Source: Alphaproteobacteria bacterium (GTDB lineage: Bacteria; Myxococcota_A; UBA796; GCA-2862545). Taken from it: a stretch of DNA of 64,000 bases. Shown piece by piece: positions 48,078-57,126 of the stretch (within the stretch, counting starts at the first letter, position 1; every line of letters begins with the position of its first letter). Under the pieces are notes generated by a model. That model did no database searches, had not been told where the DNA came from, and saw only the letters and a list, made by a program, of their open reading frames with translations. Location: contig JACKEO010000018.1 of assembly GCA_020632955.1 (NCBI GenBank), forward strand, positions 1 to 64,000. The letters are read 5' to 3'. A program made the position numbers and the translations under genes.

Positions 48078-48437
48078 TTGCAGCACCGGCGCGCCGCGCT
48101 CCTCCTGGTCGCCCTGGGCCCGCTCGGCGGCTGCCTGCTGTCCACCGAGTCGGCGTGGACCACGCCGCCGTACGCCTTCGACAGCGATGCCCGCGACACC
48201 GGCTGGTTCCACACCGGCGACACCTTCTCCGGGTTCGCGTCCACCGCGACCGATGCGCCCTACATCCGCCCGGCGACGAACACGCCCGCGCCGCCTGCGG
48301 CAGGCTGGACGCCCACCATCAGCTGGCGGGCCTTCTTCCCCTCGATGCCTCCCGCGGTGGTGACGGCCACGCCCACGCCCGCGAGCGACCAGCCGGTGAT
48401 CTCCAGCGCGATCAGCGCGCTGGCGCCGCCCGAGTAG
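48078..48437 (+). CDS. Small lipoprotein overlapping the opposite-strand gene
   Basis: Predicted 119-residue lipoprotein with a signal peptide (RRAALLLVALGPLGGC; lipobox LGGC, Cys about 18) and an Asp/Thr/Gly-rich start of the mature part (DARDTGWFHTGDTFSG) in the style of other lipoproteins here. TTG is the start, preceded by GAGGAGG. It begins 11 bp after the SWIM gene. The last ~59 codons (48260-48437) run antisense through the 3' end of the convergent kinase-operon gene, so the C-terminal half may be read-through of a lost stop. The first half looks genuine. Confidence 0.45.
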   Translation: MQHRRAALLLVALGPLGGCLLSTESAWTTPPYAFDSDARDTGWFHTGDTFSGFASTATDAPYIRPATNTPAPPAAGWTPTISWRAFFPSMPPAVVTATPTPASDQPVISSAISALAPPE

Positions 48438-49297
48438 CGCTCGGGGTTGAGCGTGTAGCCGAGCGCGATGGACGCGCCCGCGAGCAGGACACCGCCGCCG
48501 AGCATCACCACGCCGCCGGTGAGCAGCTTGTCGGCCCGCGCCTTCACCGTGCGGTAGGCGGCCGTGCGCTGCTGCTCGGCCTCGAGGCGGGCCTCCTTCT
48601 CCTCGCGCGTGGTGGGCGTGGTGGGGGCCGGAGTGGGCGGCACCTGGGTGACGGGGAGGTCGTCGCCCGTGTCCCCGGTGCCCGTGTCGGAGGCGGGGTG
48701 ATCGTCGCCCACCCGGGTGCCCACGCCGCCGGCGAGCCCGAGCAGGCTCGCCCAGTCCGGGGGCACCACGCCGTCGTCCACCCACAGGTTCACCAGCCCG
48801 CCCTCGCCGCGGCGCTGCAGGATGTGCGGACCCACCAGGGTGTAGGGCAGGCCCGCCGACTTTCCGTCCACGAAGAAGACGAGGCCGGAGCTGCGCTTGG
48901 GCACCCGCCAGGTGGCCGCCGGCTCGGGCAGGTGCTCGCGCAGCTCGGGGGGACCGATGTCGCGCACCAGCAGCGGGTCGACGTCGAGCGCGGCGTCGAC
49001 CCAGGCCTCCCAGGGCTCGCCGGTGGCGTGGCGCACGATGGCGCCCAGGTAGAGCATGCGTGCCCAGTCCAGCGTGGGCACGCGGTCGGCCAGACAGGGC
49101 ACGGTGAGCTGGAGGTTCCGCTCGAACAGGCGGTAGCGCTCCACGTCCTCGTCGACCTCCACGGCCTCGGCGGCCTGGGCGATGAGCGCCTCGAGCTCCT
49201 TGCGCGTGGTGGTCTCGCAGTCCTGGGCGCGCGCGGCCACGGGACCCAGCGCGAGGCTGGTCACCAGACACGAGAGCAGGCCGGTGCGCAGGGCCAC
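48260..49297 (-). CDS. Exported protein of the kinase operon, unknown function
   Basis: Unrecognised 345-residue protein with a signal peptide (LVTSLALGPVAARAQ). An N-terminal helical domain holds Cys in QDCETT and VPCLAD. A beta-rich middle (WRVPKRSSGLVFFVDGKSAGLPYTLVGPHILQ) resembles a PEGA/surface module. A Thr/Pro/Asp linker containing TGTGDTGDD, a coiled stretch (REEKEARLEAEQQRTA) and two C-terminal hydrophobic helices (GGVVMLGGGVLLAGASIAL and ITGWSLAGVGVAVTTAGG) follow, ending GVFVAGRM. GTG starts 1 bp after the kinase stop. It is likely in the outer envelope and functionally tied to the kinase. Confidence 0.78.
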   Translation of the reverse strand: MALRTGLLSCLVTSLALGPVAARAQDCETTTRKELEALIAQAAEAVEVDEDVERYRLFERNLQLTVPCLADRVPTLDWARMLYLGAIVRHATGEPWEAWVDAALDVDPLLVRDIGPPELREHLPEPAATWRVPKRSSGLVFFVDGKSAGLPYTLVGPHILQRRGEGGLVNLWVDDGVVPPDWASLLGLAGGVGTRVGDDHPASDTGTGDTGDDLPVTQVPPTPAPTTPTTREEKEARLEAEQQRTAAYRTVKARADKLLTGGVVMLGGGVLLAGASIALGYTLNPERYSGGASALIALEITGWSLAGVGVAVTTAGGIEGKKARQLMVGVQPAAGGAGVFVAGRM

Positions 49298-49298
49298 G

Positions 49299-51149
49299 TC
49301 AGGGGTCCAGCAGGATGCAGGAGAAGGTGAGGCGGTTGCACTTCACGGTGAGCGAGGCGCCGGAGGCCACCGTGGTGCTCAGCCGCACCTTCGCGGCGTC
49401 CTCGCCGGGGAACTGCGCCCACACCTCGAGGGCGCCCGGAGGCACGTCGGCGGGGAAGCGGGTCCATCGCCGGCTGCCCTGCCGGAACTCGACGTCCACG
49501 CCCGACGCCGCCTGAAGCGCCACCTGCGCGTCGCGGGCGGCCGGGGTGGGCGTGGGCGTGGGGGCCGGCGGGGGCACGACGACCGGCGGCGGGGGCACCA
49601 CCACCGGGGCCGGCCGCGTGGGCGTGCGGGGCGTGGTGGTGGCGGGCGGGGGCACCACCACCGGCGTGGGGGCCGGAGCGGGTGCGGCCTCCTCGGGCTT
49701 CGGACGGGGCGTGGGCCGGGGGTCGGGCCTGGGCCGCGGTGCGGGCGTGGGCGCCACCTCCTCGGCGGGCTCCTCCTCGGCCGCGGGCGCCACCGCTGCG
49801 GGCACCTCCTCCGGCGGCGGGGCGGCCACGGCGGCGTCGCCGGAGGACTGCGTGACCACGTAGAGCGCGCCCGCGCCGGTGACGATCGCGAGGGCCACGC
49901 CGGCCAGCAGCAGGGGGAGCCGATCGTCCTTCGGCGCGGCGAGGGGTTCGTCGTCCAGCGGGACGCCGAGGTCGTGCGAGGAGGGCACGGGCGTGGCCGT
50001 GGGCGCGGGCGGCGTGGGCACGGTGGGGGGGAAGGGCACCAGCGCGGGCGGCGGCGGCGGCGGCGCCAGCGCCGGGCTGCGCAGCGCCGGGGGCGGCGGG
50101 GGCTGCTCGGTGGTGGCGGTGCGCTCGGCAGGCGACGGCTCGTCGAAGGCCTCGGGCAGCGAGGTGCGCGGAGGCGGCTCGGCGGGCTTGAGCGTGGTGT
50201 CCTGCAGGCTGCGGCCGGTCCACGGGCCCACGTCCTGCTCGGGGTCGGGCCACGCCTGCGCCCGCGCCCAGGTCCACAGGCTGTCGCCCTCGATGCGGTC
50301 GAGCAGGCCGCGTGCCTGCACCGACACCTCGGTGGGCGTGGGCCGCGCGCGGTGGTCGTAGGCGAGCATCGCGGCCACGAGGTGGCGCAGGCGGGCGTCC
50401 ACGCCGCGCAGCAGGGCGAAGCGTCCGCTGGCGTGCGCCTCGTAGCGCTCGCGACGGCGGCTCACCTTCACGATCTCCCCGTGGTCGGCGAGCTCGAAGA
50501 ACATCTCGCGCGTGAGCGCCTCGTAGAGGGTGCAGCCCAGCGCGAAGACGTCGCGGGAGGTGTGGGCCTCCTCCACGTCGAAGTTGATCACCTCGGGCGA
50601 CAGGTACCCGGGGCTGCCCATCAGGGTGAGCGCCTTGGTGGTGCGTGTCTCGCGGTCGGGGCTCTCGATCTTCGCGATGCCAAAGTCGAGCAGCTTCACC
50701 GTGCCGCGGTTGGTGAGGCGGATGTTGGGCGGCTTGATGTCGCGGTGCACCAGGCGCATCGGCTCGCCGTCGCGGGCGGGCGACTGCCAGGCGGCGTCGA
50801 GGGCGTCGGCCACGTCGGCCACCACCTGGAGCACCGCGCGGGGCGGCATGCCGGGGGTGTCGTGGATGCACCAGTGCAGGTCGGCGCCGGGCACGTACTC
50901 GGTGACCAGCGCCACGCGGCCGTCGAGCACCACCAGGTCGTGCACCCGCAGGATGACGGGGTGCTGGAGCGACGCGAGGATCTTGCCCTCGTCGCGGAGG
51001 CGGGCCACGGGCTGGGCCTGCGGCGACAGGCCGGGGTTCAGCAGCTTGACGGCCACCTGCTGCTCGATGCCCGACGGCGAGCGCATGGTGGCGCTGTAGA
51101 CCTCGCCGAAGGCGCCCGCGCCGAGGCGGGCACCGACCTGGTACTCCAT
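49299..51149 (-). CDS. Ser/Thr protein kinase, single-pass, with PEGA-like C-terminus
   Basis: Membrane-anchored Hanks-type kinase of 616 residues. The kinase domain (1 to about 270) is intact: GAGAFGEVY loop, VAVKLL Lys, HRDIKPPN catalytic loop, LLDFGIAK and the SPGYLSPE region. A long Pro-rich linker, one membrane helix (about 406-430, LLLAGVALAIVTGAGALYVV), a second Pro/Ala/Val repeat linker and a C-terminal PEGA-like domain (about 540-616) with Cys in VKCNRLTFSCIL follow. The kinase therefore faces the cytoplasm and the tail the periplasm. The ATG is chosen at MEYQVGARLG; a GTG 6 codons upstream cannot be excluded. Confidence 0.93.
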   Translation of the reverse strand: MEYQVGARLGAGAFGEVYSATMRSPSGIEQQVAVKLLNPGLSPQAQPVARLRDEGKILASLQHPVILRVHDLVVLDGRVALVTEYVPGADLHWCIHDTPGMPPRAVLQVVADVADALDAAWQSPARDGEPMRLVHRDIKPPNIRLTNRGTVKLLDFGIAKIESPDRETRTTKALTLMGSPGYLSPEVINFDVEEAHTSRDVFALGCTLYEALTREMFFELADHGEIVKVSRRRERYEAHASGRFALLRGVDARLRHLVAAMLAYDHRARPTPTEVSVQARGLLDRIEGDSLWTWARAQAWPDPEQDVGPWTGRSLQDTTLKPAEPPPRTSLPEAFDEPSPAERTATTEQPPPPPALRSPALAPPPPPPALVPFPPTVPTPPAPTATPVPSSHDLGVPLDDEPLAAPKDDRLPLLLAGVALAIVTGAGALYVVTQSSGDAAVAAPPPEEVPAAVAPAAEEEPAEEVAPTPAPRPRPDPRPTPRPKPEEAAPAPAPTPVVVPPPATTTPRTPTRPAPVVVPPPPVVVPPPAPTPTPTPAARDAQVALQAASGVDVEFRQGSRRWTRFPADVPPGALEVWAQFPGEDAAKVRLSTTVASGASLTVKCNRLTFSCILLDP

Positions 51150-51283
51150 GCGCGTCGGATGACCCACGCTGCCCCACCCTTCCGGAACGGCGCACAAGGT
51201 ACCACGTTCCCCGCGGCCGGCCCCGGGCCCCTGCACGGGCGGACGGGCCGGGCGACGGCTAGAGCGCAGGTGCTGGAGGATGG

Positions 51284-51730
51284 ATGGCCACCGCTGCCGA
51301 CGTGATGCACGCCCCCGCGCCCGCCGTGGCGCCCTCGATGGAGGTCCGCGACCTCCACGCCTGGCTGTCGGAGCGCGATCTCGACGGGGCCTGCGTGGTG
51401 GAGGCCGACGAGCTGCTGGGCGTGGTCACGTCGATGGACCTCGTCTACCAGGAGCGCCGGATCCACCTGCCCTCCTTCTTCGTCTTCCTCGACGCCGTCA
51501 TCCCGCTCGGCGACCCCCAGCGCACCTACCAGGAGGTGCTCAAGGTGGCGGGCCACACGGTGGCCGACATCTGCACCCGGGACGTCATCTCGGTGGGGCC
51601 CGACGCGCCCGTGGCCGAGGTCGCGGCGCTCATGGTCCGCAAGCACCTGTCGGTGGTCCCCGTGGTCGACGACGGCCGCCTCGTGGGGATGATCACCAAG
51701 GACGACGTCCTCCGCGCCCACTTCGGCTGA
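51284..51730 (+). CDS. CBS-domain pair protein
   Basis: Cytoplasmic 148-residue protein made of two CBS motifs (first: AADVMHAPAPAVAPSMEVRDLHAWLSERDLDGACVVEADELLGVVTSMDLV; second: VADICTRDVISVGPDAPVAEVAALMVRKHLSVVPVVDDGRLVGMITKDDV), a Bateman module that binds adenosyl nucleotides. GGAGG lies 5 bases before the ATG. The ABC importer gene cluster begins 3 bp later, so it may report energy state to the transporter, but no fusion supports this. Confidence 0.9.
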   Translation: MATAADVMHAPAPAVAPSMEVRDLHAWLSERDLDGACVVEADELLGVVTSMDLVYQERRIHLPSFFVFLDAVIPLGDPQRTYQEVLKVAGHTVADICTRDVISVGPDAPVAEVAALMVRKHLSVVPVVDDGRLVGMITKDDVLRAHFG

Positions 51731-51733
51731 GGG

Positions 51734-53353
51734 ATGCGCCCCGTCGCGGCGCTGGCGCTGCTGGTCGCGGGCTGCGGTCCGGCCACCAGCCCCCCGCCCG
51801 ACGGCACCCTGGTGATCGCGGCGGAGCAGGTGCCCACCTGGGTCCGCAACTTCCACCCCTACGCACTGTCCCACCACGCCCGGTGGCCCACGCGGGTGGC
51901 GATCTACGAGCCCCTGGCCATCCACACGCCCCGCGGCGATCGCTGGGAGCCGGTGCTCGCCACGGCCTGGGCCTGGGAGGACGAACGCACGCTGCGCCTC
52001 GAGCTGCGGGAGGGGGTGCTGTGGTCGGACGGCACGCCCTTCGGTGCCGCCGACGTGGTGGGCAGCCTGGAGCTGCTGCGCGATCACCCGGGTCTGGATC
52101 GCGACGGCCTCTGGCGGGTGGTGGAGGGGGTGCGCGCCCGGGGTCCCTTCGAGGTGGAGGTGCGCCTGGGCCATCCCCACCTGCCCCTGCTGGGCGACCT
52201 GCTGGAGCTGCCCATCGTGCAGCCGGCGCGCTGGCGGGCCTTCGACGACCCCGTGGCCCAGGCCAACCCGGATCCGGTCGGCACCGGGCCCTTCACCGAG
52301 GTGCTGCGCTTCGAGGACCAGCTCTTCGAGCTCGGACCCAACCCCCACGCATGGCGGCCGTCGCCGGTGCAGCGGTTGCGCTTCCCGGCGCTGGGCAGCA
52401 ACGAGCAGATGCTGCTGGCGCTGGTGCAGGGCCAGGTGGACTGGTCGGGCATCTACGTGCCGGCGGTGGACCGCACCTGGGACGGACGGGACCCGGCCCA
52501 CCACCACCACGACTTCCCGCCGCTGGGGGGCATGGTGCTGCTGGTGCCCGCGGCCCATCGGGCACCGACCGACGATCCCCGCGTGCGCAAGGCGCTGTCG
52601 CTCGCGCTCGACCGGTCGCGGGTGCTGGAGGTGGCCGCCAGCGGCTACGCCGAGCTGCCCCACCCCACGGGGCTGCCGCCGGTGTTCGCGGGGTGGGGGG
52701 AGGGGCTGCCCGGGTGCGACTGGATCGACCACGACCCGGCGCGCGCGGGCGCCTTGCTGGACGAGGCCGGCCTGACGCGCGGGGAGGACGGCTGGCGGCG
52801 CCTGCCCGACGGCACACCGTGGACGCCCGAGCTGGAGGTGGTGGCAGGCTGGTCGGACTGGGTGCGCGCCGCTCGCCTCGTGGTGCGTGACCTCCGCGCG
52901 GTGGGGATCGACGCGCGGCTGCGCGCCTGGGACTTCGGGGCCTGGTACGACCGGGTGCCGCGCGGGCTGGCCGACCTGGCCATCGGGTGGAGCGTGGTGG
53001 AGGACGACCCGTGGTCGTGGCTGGGCGACCAGCTGTCCTCGCGCACCCTCGAGCCGGTGGGGGAGCCTGCGTCCTCGAACTGGCAGCGCGTGGCCGACCC
53101 CGAGGCCGACGCCGCGCTGGCCACCTTCGCCAGCAGCCGTGAGCCCACCGTGAGACGTGAGGCCTTCGCCCGGGTCCACGCGCGGCTGTGTGCGCTCGCC
53201 CCGTCGGTGCCGCTCTACCCGGGGCCGTCCTGGGGCGAGGCCAGCTCACGCCGCTTCGTGGGCTGGCCCTCGGCCGACGACCCCTACGCCCGCCTGTCGC
53301 CCAACGGCCTGCCGGAGCCCTGGATCGTGCTCGGCCACCTGAGGCCACGATGA
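51734..53353 (+). CDS. ABC transporter solute-binding lipoprotein (family 5)
   Basis: Substrate-binding lipoprotein of 539 residues (lipobox LVAGC, Cys14). The SBP_bac_5 pattern is clear: YEPLAIHTPRGDRWEPVLATAWAWEDERTLRLELREGVLWSDGTPFGAADVV, NPDPVGTGPF, DDPRVRKALSLALDRSRVL and the C-terminal DDPYARLSPNG. Family 5 proteins bind peptides, nickel or opines. It is first of a four-gene importer operon and its stop overlaps the permease start. Confidence 0.92.
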   Translation: MRPVAALALLVAGCGPATSPPPDGTLVIAAEQVPTWVRNFHPYALSHHARWPTRVAIYEPLAIHTPRGDRWEPVLATAWAWEDERTLRLELREGVLWSDGTPFGAADVVGSLELLRDHPGLDRDGLWRVVEGVRARGPFEVEVRLGHPHLPLLGDLLELPIVQPARWRAFDDPVAQANPDPVGTGPFTEVLRFEDQLFELGPNPHAWRPSPVQRLRFPALGSNEQMLLALVQGQVDWSGIYVPAVDRTWDGRDPAHHHHDFPPLGGMVLLVPAAHRAPTDDPRVRKALSLALDRSRVLEVAASGYAELPHPTGLPPVFAGWGEGLPGCDWIDHDPARAGALLDEAGLTRGEDGWRRLPDGTPWTPELEVVAGWSDWVRAARLVVRDLRAVGIDARLRAWDFGAWYDRVPRGLADLAIGWSVVEDDPWSWLGDQLSSRTLEPVGEPASSNWQRVADPEADAALATFASSREPTVRREAFARVHARLCALAPSVPLYPGPSWGEASSRRFVGWPSADDPYARLSPNGLPEPWIVLGHLRPR

Positions 53354-54339
53354 GCACCCTGGTCGCCGTGCTGCGCCGCGCGGGCTTCTACCTGCTCGCC
53401 CTGTGGGCGGCGGTGACCGTGAACTTCGTGGTGCCGCGCCTCATGCCCGGCGACCCCGCCACGGCGCTGGTCGGCCGACTCCAGGGCAAGCTCGACGCCG
53501 CCGCGCTCGAGGCGCTGCGCACCAGCTTCGGCCTGTCGGACGCGCCGTGGTGGCGGCAGTACCTCGACTACCTGGGTGCCGTGGCCCGCGGGGACCTGGG
53601 CGTGTCGATCGCCTTCTTCCCGGCCCCGGTCACCGAGGTGGTGGGCGGGGCGCTGGCGTGGACGGTGCTGCTGGCGGGTACGGCCACCCTGCTGTCCTTC
53701 GTGATCGGGTCCGCGCTCGGGGTGCTCGTGGCCTGGCGACGCAGCGGACGGCTGGACGCCTGGCTCCCGCCGCTGCTGGTGCTGCTCGGCGCCTTCCCGT
53801 ACTTCTGGCTGGCGATGCTCGCGGTGCACGTGCTGGGCTTCGAGCTGGGCTGGTTCCCGGTGCGCCACGCCTACGACGCCTCCGTGAGTCCCGGGTGGAC
53901 CTGGGCCTTCCTCGCGAGCGCCGTCCGACACGCCGTGCTGCCGGCGCTCACGCTGGTGGTGGCCACGGTGGGCAGCTGGACGCTGGGCATGCGGTCGGTG
54001 GCCCTGGGGGTGCTGGGCGAGCCCTGGCTCGATCACGCGCACGCGCGTGGCCTGCCCCCCTCCCGGATCGCGTGGGCCTACGTGGCGCGGAACGCGCTGC
54101 TGCCCCAGCTCGCCGGCTTCGGCATGGCGCTCGGCTACGTGCTGGGCGGTGCCCTGCTCACGGAGGTGGTCTTCGCCTGGCCGGGAACCGGCCACCTCAT
54201 GCTCCAGGCCGTGCGCGCGCAGGACCAGGCGTTGCTGCAGGGGCTCTTCCTGGCCGTGAGCGTGGGCGTGATCGGCGCGAATGCGCTGGTGGACGGCCTC
54301 ACGGCCTGGCTCGACCCGCGCGTGCGGAGGGCCGCGTGA
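53350..54339 (+). CDS. ABC transporter permease (DppB/OppB-like)
   Basis: Inner-membrane permease of 329 residues with about six helices. LWAAVTVNFVVPRLMPGDP at the start is the DppB signature. The coupling (EAA) loop reads EPWLDHAHARGLPPSRIAWAYVARNALLP, and VVFAWPGTGHLMLQAV ends the family-typical core. ATG overlaps the binding-protein stop (ATGA). Confidence 0.93.
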   Translation: MSTLVAVLRRAGFYLLALWAAVTVNFVVPRLMPGDPATALVGRLQGKLDAAALEALRTSFGLSDAPWWRQYLDYLGAVARGDLGVSIAFFPAPVTEVVGGALAWTVLLAGTATLLSFVIGSALGVLVAWRRSGRLDAWLPPLLVLLGAFPYFWLAMLAVHVLGFELGWFPVRHAYDASVSPGWTWAFLASAVRHAVLPALTLVVATVGSWTLGMRSVALGVLGEPWLDHAHARGLPPSRIAWAYVARNALLPQLAGFGMALGYVLGGALLTEVVFAWPGTGHLMLQAVRAQDQALLQGLFLAVSVGVIGANALVDGLTAWLDPRVRRAA

Positions 54340-55211
54340 GCCGCACCCTCCGGCTCGGGCTCACGCTGGTGGGCGCCATCGTGCTGCTGGCGGTGGTGGG
54401 GCCCGCCCTCGTGGGCGACCCGGACGCGCTCGTGGCCCGTCCGCTGGAGCCGCCGTCGGCCGCCCACTGGCTCGGCACCACGGGGCAGGGGCAGGACGTG
54501 CTCGCGCAGCTGGTCTGGGGCGCGCGCACCACGCTGCGGGTGTCGGTGCTGGCCGGGGCGGCGATGGTGGGGCTGGGGGCGCTGGTGGGCGTGGCCGGGG
54601 GCTACCTGCGCGGGGGCGCCGACCGGGTGGGGTCGCTGCTCACCCAGCTCTTCCTGGTGCTGCCCGGCCTGCCGCTGATGGTGGTGGTGGCCGCGTGGCT
54701 GCCGCCGGGGCCATCGACGATCGCGGTGGTGCTCGCCCTCACGGGGTGGGCGTGGAATGCGCGCGTGCTGCGTGCCGCCACCCTGGCGCTGCGGGAGCGG
54801 GACTTCGTGCGCGCCGCCGAGCTGGCGGGGGAGCCGGGCTGGCGGGTGGTGGCGCTGGAGCTCGGGCCCCACCTGCTGCCCCTGCTGGGCGCCGCCCTCG
54901 TGGGCGCCACCGTGTACGCCCTGGGCGCCCAGGTGGGCCTGGAGTTCCTCGGCCTGGGGGACCTCGACGCGGTGACCTGGGGCACCTCGCTCTACTGGGC
55001 GTCCAACGACGCAGCGCTCCTCACGGGCTCCTGGTGGACCTTCGTGCCCACGGGCGTGCTGGTGGCGCTCACGGGGTCGGGCCTCACGCTGATCCAGATG
55101 GGGCTGGACGAGCTGGCCCACCCCCGGCTGCGGGCGGTGCGCGAGGCGGAGGCGCGCACCGGGCGGCGGTGGACCGGCGTGACCCCCGTGCTGGAGCGGC
55201 CCCGTGACTGA
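54336..55211 (+). CDS. ABC transporter permease (DppC/OppC-like)
   Basis: Inner-membrane permease of 291 residues. It has the OppC-type start HWLGTTGQGQDVLAQLVWGARTTLRVS, the core helices, the EAA loop RERDFVRAAELAGEPGWRVVALELGPHLLP, and the C-terminal GLTLIQMGLDELAHPRL. GTG overlaps the DppB-like stop (GTGA). Normal for the family. Confidence 0.93.
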   Translation: MSRTLRLGLTLVGAIVLLAVVGPALVGDPDALVARPLEPPSAAHWLGTTGQGQDVLAQLVWGARTTLRVSVLAGAAMVGLGALVGVAGGYLRGGADRVGSLLTQLFLVLPGLPLMVVVAAWLPPGPSTIAVVLALTGWAWNARVLRAATLALRERDFVRAAELAGEPGWRVVALELGPHLLPLLGAALVGATVYALGAQVGLEFLGLGDLDAVTWGTSLYWASNDAALLTGSWWTFVPTGVLVALTGSGLTLIQMGLDELAHPRLRAVREAEARTGRRWTGVTPVLERPRD

Positions 55212-56775
55212 GGCGCTCGCCGTGCGGGGCCTGCGGGTGGGCTACGTCGGCGCCCACGGCGTGACCGAGGCCGTGAGGGGCGTGAGCCTCGACGTGGGCG
55301 AGGGCCGCACCGTGGGGCTCGCCGGGGCCTCGGGCTGTGGGAAGTCCTCGCTGGTGCAGGCCCTCGGACGCACGCTGCCGCCGCCTGGCGTGATCCTCGG
55401 CGGGGAGGTTCGCTTCGGGGGGATGGACCTGCTGCGGGCGTCGGAGTCCGAGGTGCGGGCCGCCCGGTGGACCTGCTGGGCGATCGTGCCGCAGGCGGCG
55501 CAGGCCTGCCTGAACCCGCTCCTCACGGTGCGCGCGCACGTGCGTGAGACGCTGGCGGCCCACGGGGTGCCCCTGGACGAGGCGCGGGCCGTGGAGCGCC
55601 TGCGCTGGGTGGAGCTGCCCCCCGAGGTGCTCGACCGCCACCCGCACGAGCTGTCGGGCGGCATGCGCCAGCGCGTGGCCCTGGCCCTGGCCCTGCTGCT
55701 CGACCCCGCCCTGCTGGTGCTCGACGAGCCCACCACCGCGCTGGACCCCCTGGTGGAGCACGCGATCCTGCGTCAGGTCCGTCACCTCCAGGAGCGTGCG
55801 GGCTTCGGCCTGCTGGTCGTGAGCCACGACCTCACGCTGCTCACGAGCCTCGCCGACGAGGTGCTGGTGATGGGCGCCGGTCGCGTGGTGGAGCGCACTG
55901 TGCGGGGCACCTCGCCCGGCGGACCCTCACGTGCCCTGCTGGAGGCCGTGCCGCGCCTCACCGGACCCCGGGATCCGGCGCTGGCGCGTCGACAGGCGGT
56001 GGGGGACGAGGTGCTCACGGTGCGGGGCCTCACGCATGCCTACGGCTCGGGGTGGCCGTGGGGCCGGCGGACGCCCGTGCTGCACGGGGTGGACCTCTCG
56101 GTGCGCGAGGGCGAGACGGTGGCGCTGGTGGGTGCCTCCGGCAGCGGCAAGTCCACCGTGGCCCGCCTCGTGAGCCGGCTGCTGCCGGCGCCTGCGGGCA
56201 GCGTGCGCCTGCGAGGGCAGGACACCTCGGCGTTTCCCACATGGAGGCTCCGGCGTCGGGTGCAGCTGGTGCTGCAGGACCCCTACGCCTCGCTGAACCC
56301 CTCCCGCACCGTGGCGGCCCACCTCCTCGGTCCGCTCGCCGTGCACCGGGCGCTCCGCGGCACCGAGGCGCTGGCGGCGGCGGCCGAGCTGCTCACCTCG
56401 GTGGGGCTCACGCCGGCGGACGAGATGCTCACGCGGCGCCCTCACGCGCTCTCGGGCGGGCAGCGGCAGCGGGTGGCCCTGGCGCGGGCCCTGGTGGCCG
56501 ATCCGGCCGTGCTGGTGCTCGACGAGCCCACCTCGATGCTCGACGCGGCCCTGCGACGCGACCTGCTGCGCCTCCTCGCGCGCCTGCGCGACGAGCGCGG
56601 CCTCGCCCTGCTGCTGGTCACCCACGACCTGGCGAGCGCGCGGCACCTCGCAGATCGCGTGGTGGTGCTGGAGGCGGGTCGGGTGGTGGAGGAGGGGGAG
56701 GCCGAGCAGGTGCTCACGGCGCCGCGGCACGCCGTGACGCAGGCGCTGGTGGCGGCGGCCAGGCGGGCGGGCTGA
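55204..56775 (+). CDS. Fused dual ABC ATPase (DppD-DppF type)
   Basis: A 523-residue protein carrying two nucleotide-binding domains, equivalent to fused DppD and DppF. NBD1 has Walker A GASGCGKSS, signature LSGGMRQRVALALAL and Walker B LLVLDEPTTALD. NBD2 has GASGSGKST, LSGGQRQRVALARAL and LVLDEPTSMLD, with the H-loops SHD and THD. It pairs with the two permeases upstream, overlapping the second by 8 bp. GTG is the start. In NBD2's D-loop Met replaces the common Ala (SMLD). Confidence 0.93.
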   Translation: MTEALAVRGLRVGYVGAHGVTEAVRGVSLDVGEGRTVGLAGASGCGKSSLVQALGRTLPPPGVILGGEVRFGGMDLLRASESEVRAARWTCWAIVPQAAQACLNPLLTVRAHVRETLAAHGVPLDEARAVERLRWVELPPEVLDRHPHELSGGMRQRVALALALLLDPALLVLDEPTTALDPLVEHAILRQVRHLQERAGFGLLVVSHDLTLLTSLADEVLVMGAGRVVERTVRGTSPGGPSRALLEAVPRLTGPRDPALARRQAVGDEVLTVRGLTHAYGSGWPWGRRTPVLHGVDLSVREGETVALVGASGSGKSTVARLVSRLLPAPAGSVRLRGQDTSAFPTWRLRRRVQLVLQDPYASLNPSRTVAAHLLGPLAVHRALRGTEALAAAAELLTSVGLTPADEMLTRRPHALSGGQRQRVALARALVADPAVLVLDEPTSMLDAALRRDLLRLLARLRDERGLALLLVTHDLASARHLADRVVVLEAGRVVEEGEAEQVLTAPRHAVTQALVAAARRAG

Positions 56776-56777
56776 GG

Positions 56778-57105
56778 CGTCGCTACCGCCTCGCCGGCCG
56801 TCGCATCCGCAGCGTGAGCTTGGAGCAGTCCGGCGAGACCAACACCACCTGCGACGGGATGCGGCCCGGTGGTCGGTCCTTCGAGTCCCAAGGTCCCGTG
56901 GGCCTCTGGGTGGGCGAGATACCTCCTCTGACAGCCGACCCTCGGCGACCTCGCGGCGGACTTGCAGCGGCTCCGCGCCTGGACGGACACCGACGGCCAG
57001 GATCCCACCGACCTCTTCCTGTCGGTGACCCTGCTCGGGAGCGAGGAGGCCTGCGTGCCGTTCGCGATGGAGCTGGCGCTGACGTGTCCTGAAGCGACCT
57101 TCTGA
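56778..57105 (+). pseudogene. Remnant of a small gene split by a frameshift
   Basis: Two adjoining stretches read as protein in different frames. From 56814 one frame reads SLEQSGETNTTCDGMRPGG through VGLWVGEI; near 56925-56945 the sense switches to a second frame reading TLGDLAADLQRLRAWTDTDG and ending LALTCPEATF before a stop at 57103-57105. Codon use and residue mix fit a secreted or lipoprotein-like gene (Cys in TTCDG, EEACV, LTCPE), but no start with signal peptide is seen, so the 5' part seems lost. It could be a decayed gene or a sequencing indel. Confidence 0.5.
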
Positions 57106-57126
57106 GGACGCGGGATAGGCGAGGGC

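Noticed and set aside
50312..51149. Plus-strand frames over the kinase gene
   Set aside because: Arg/Ala/Gly-rich antisense translations without motifs; the kinase on the minus strand is complete.
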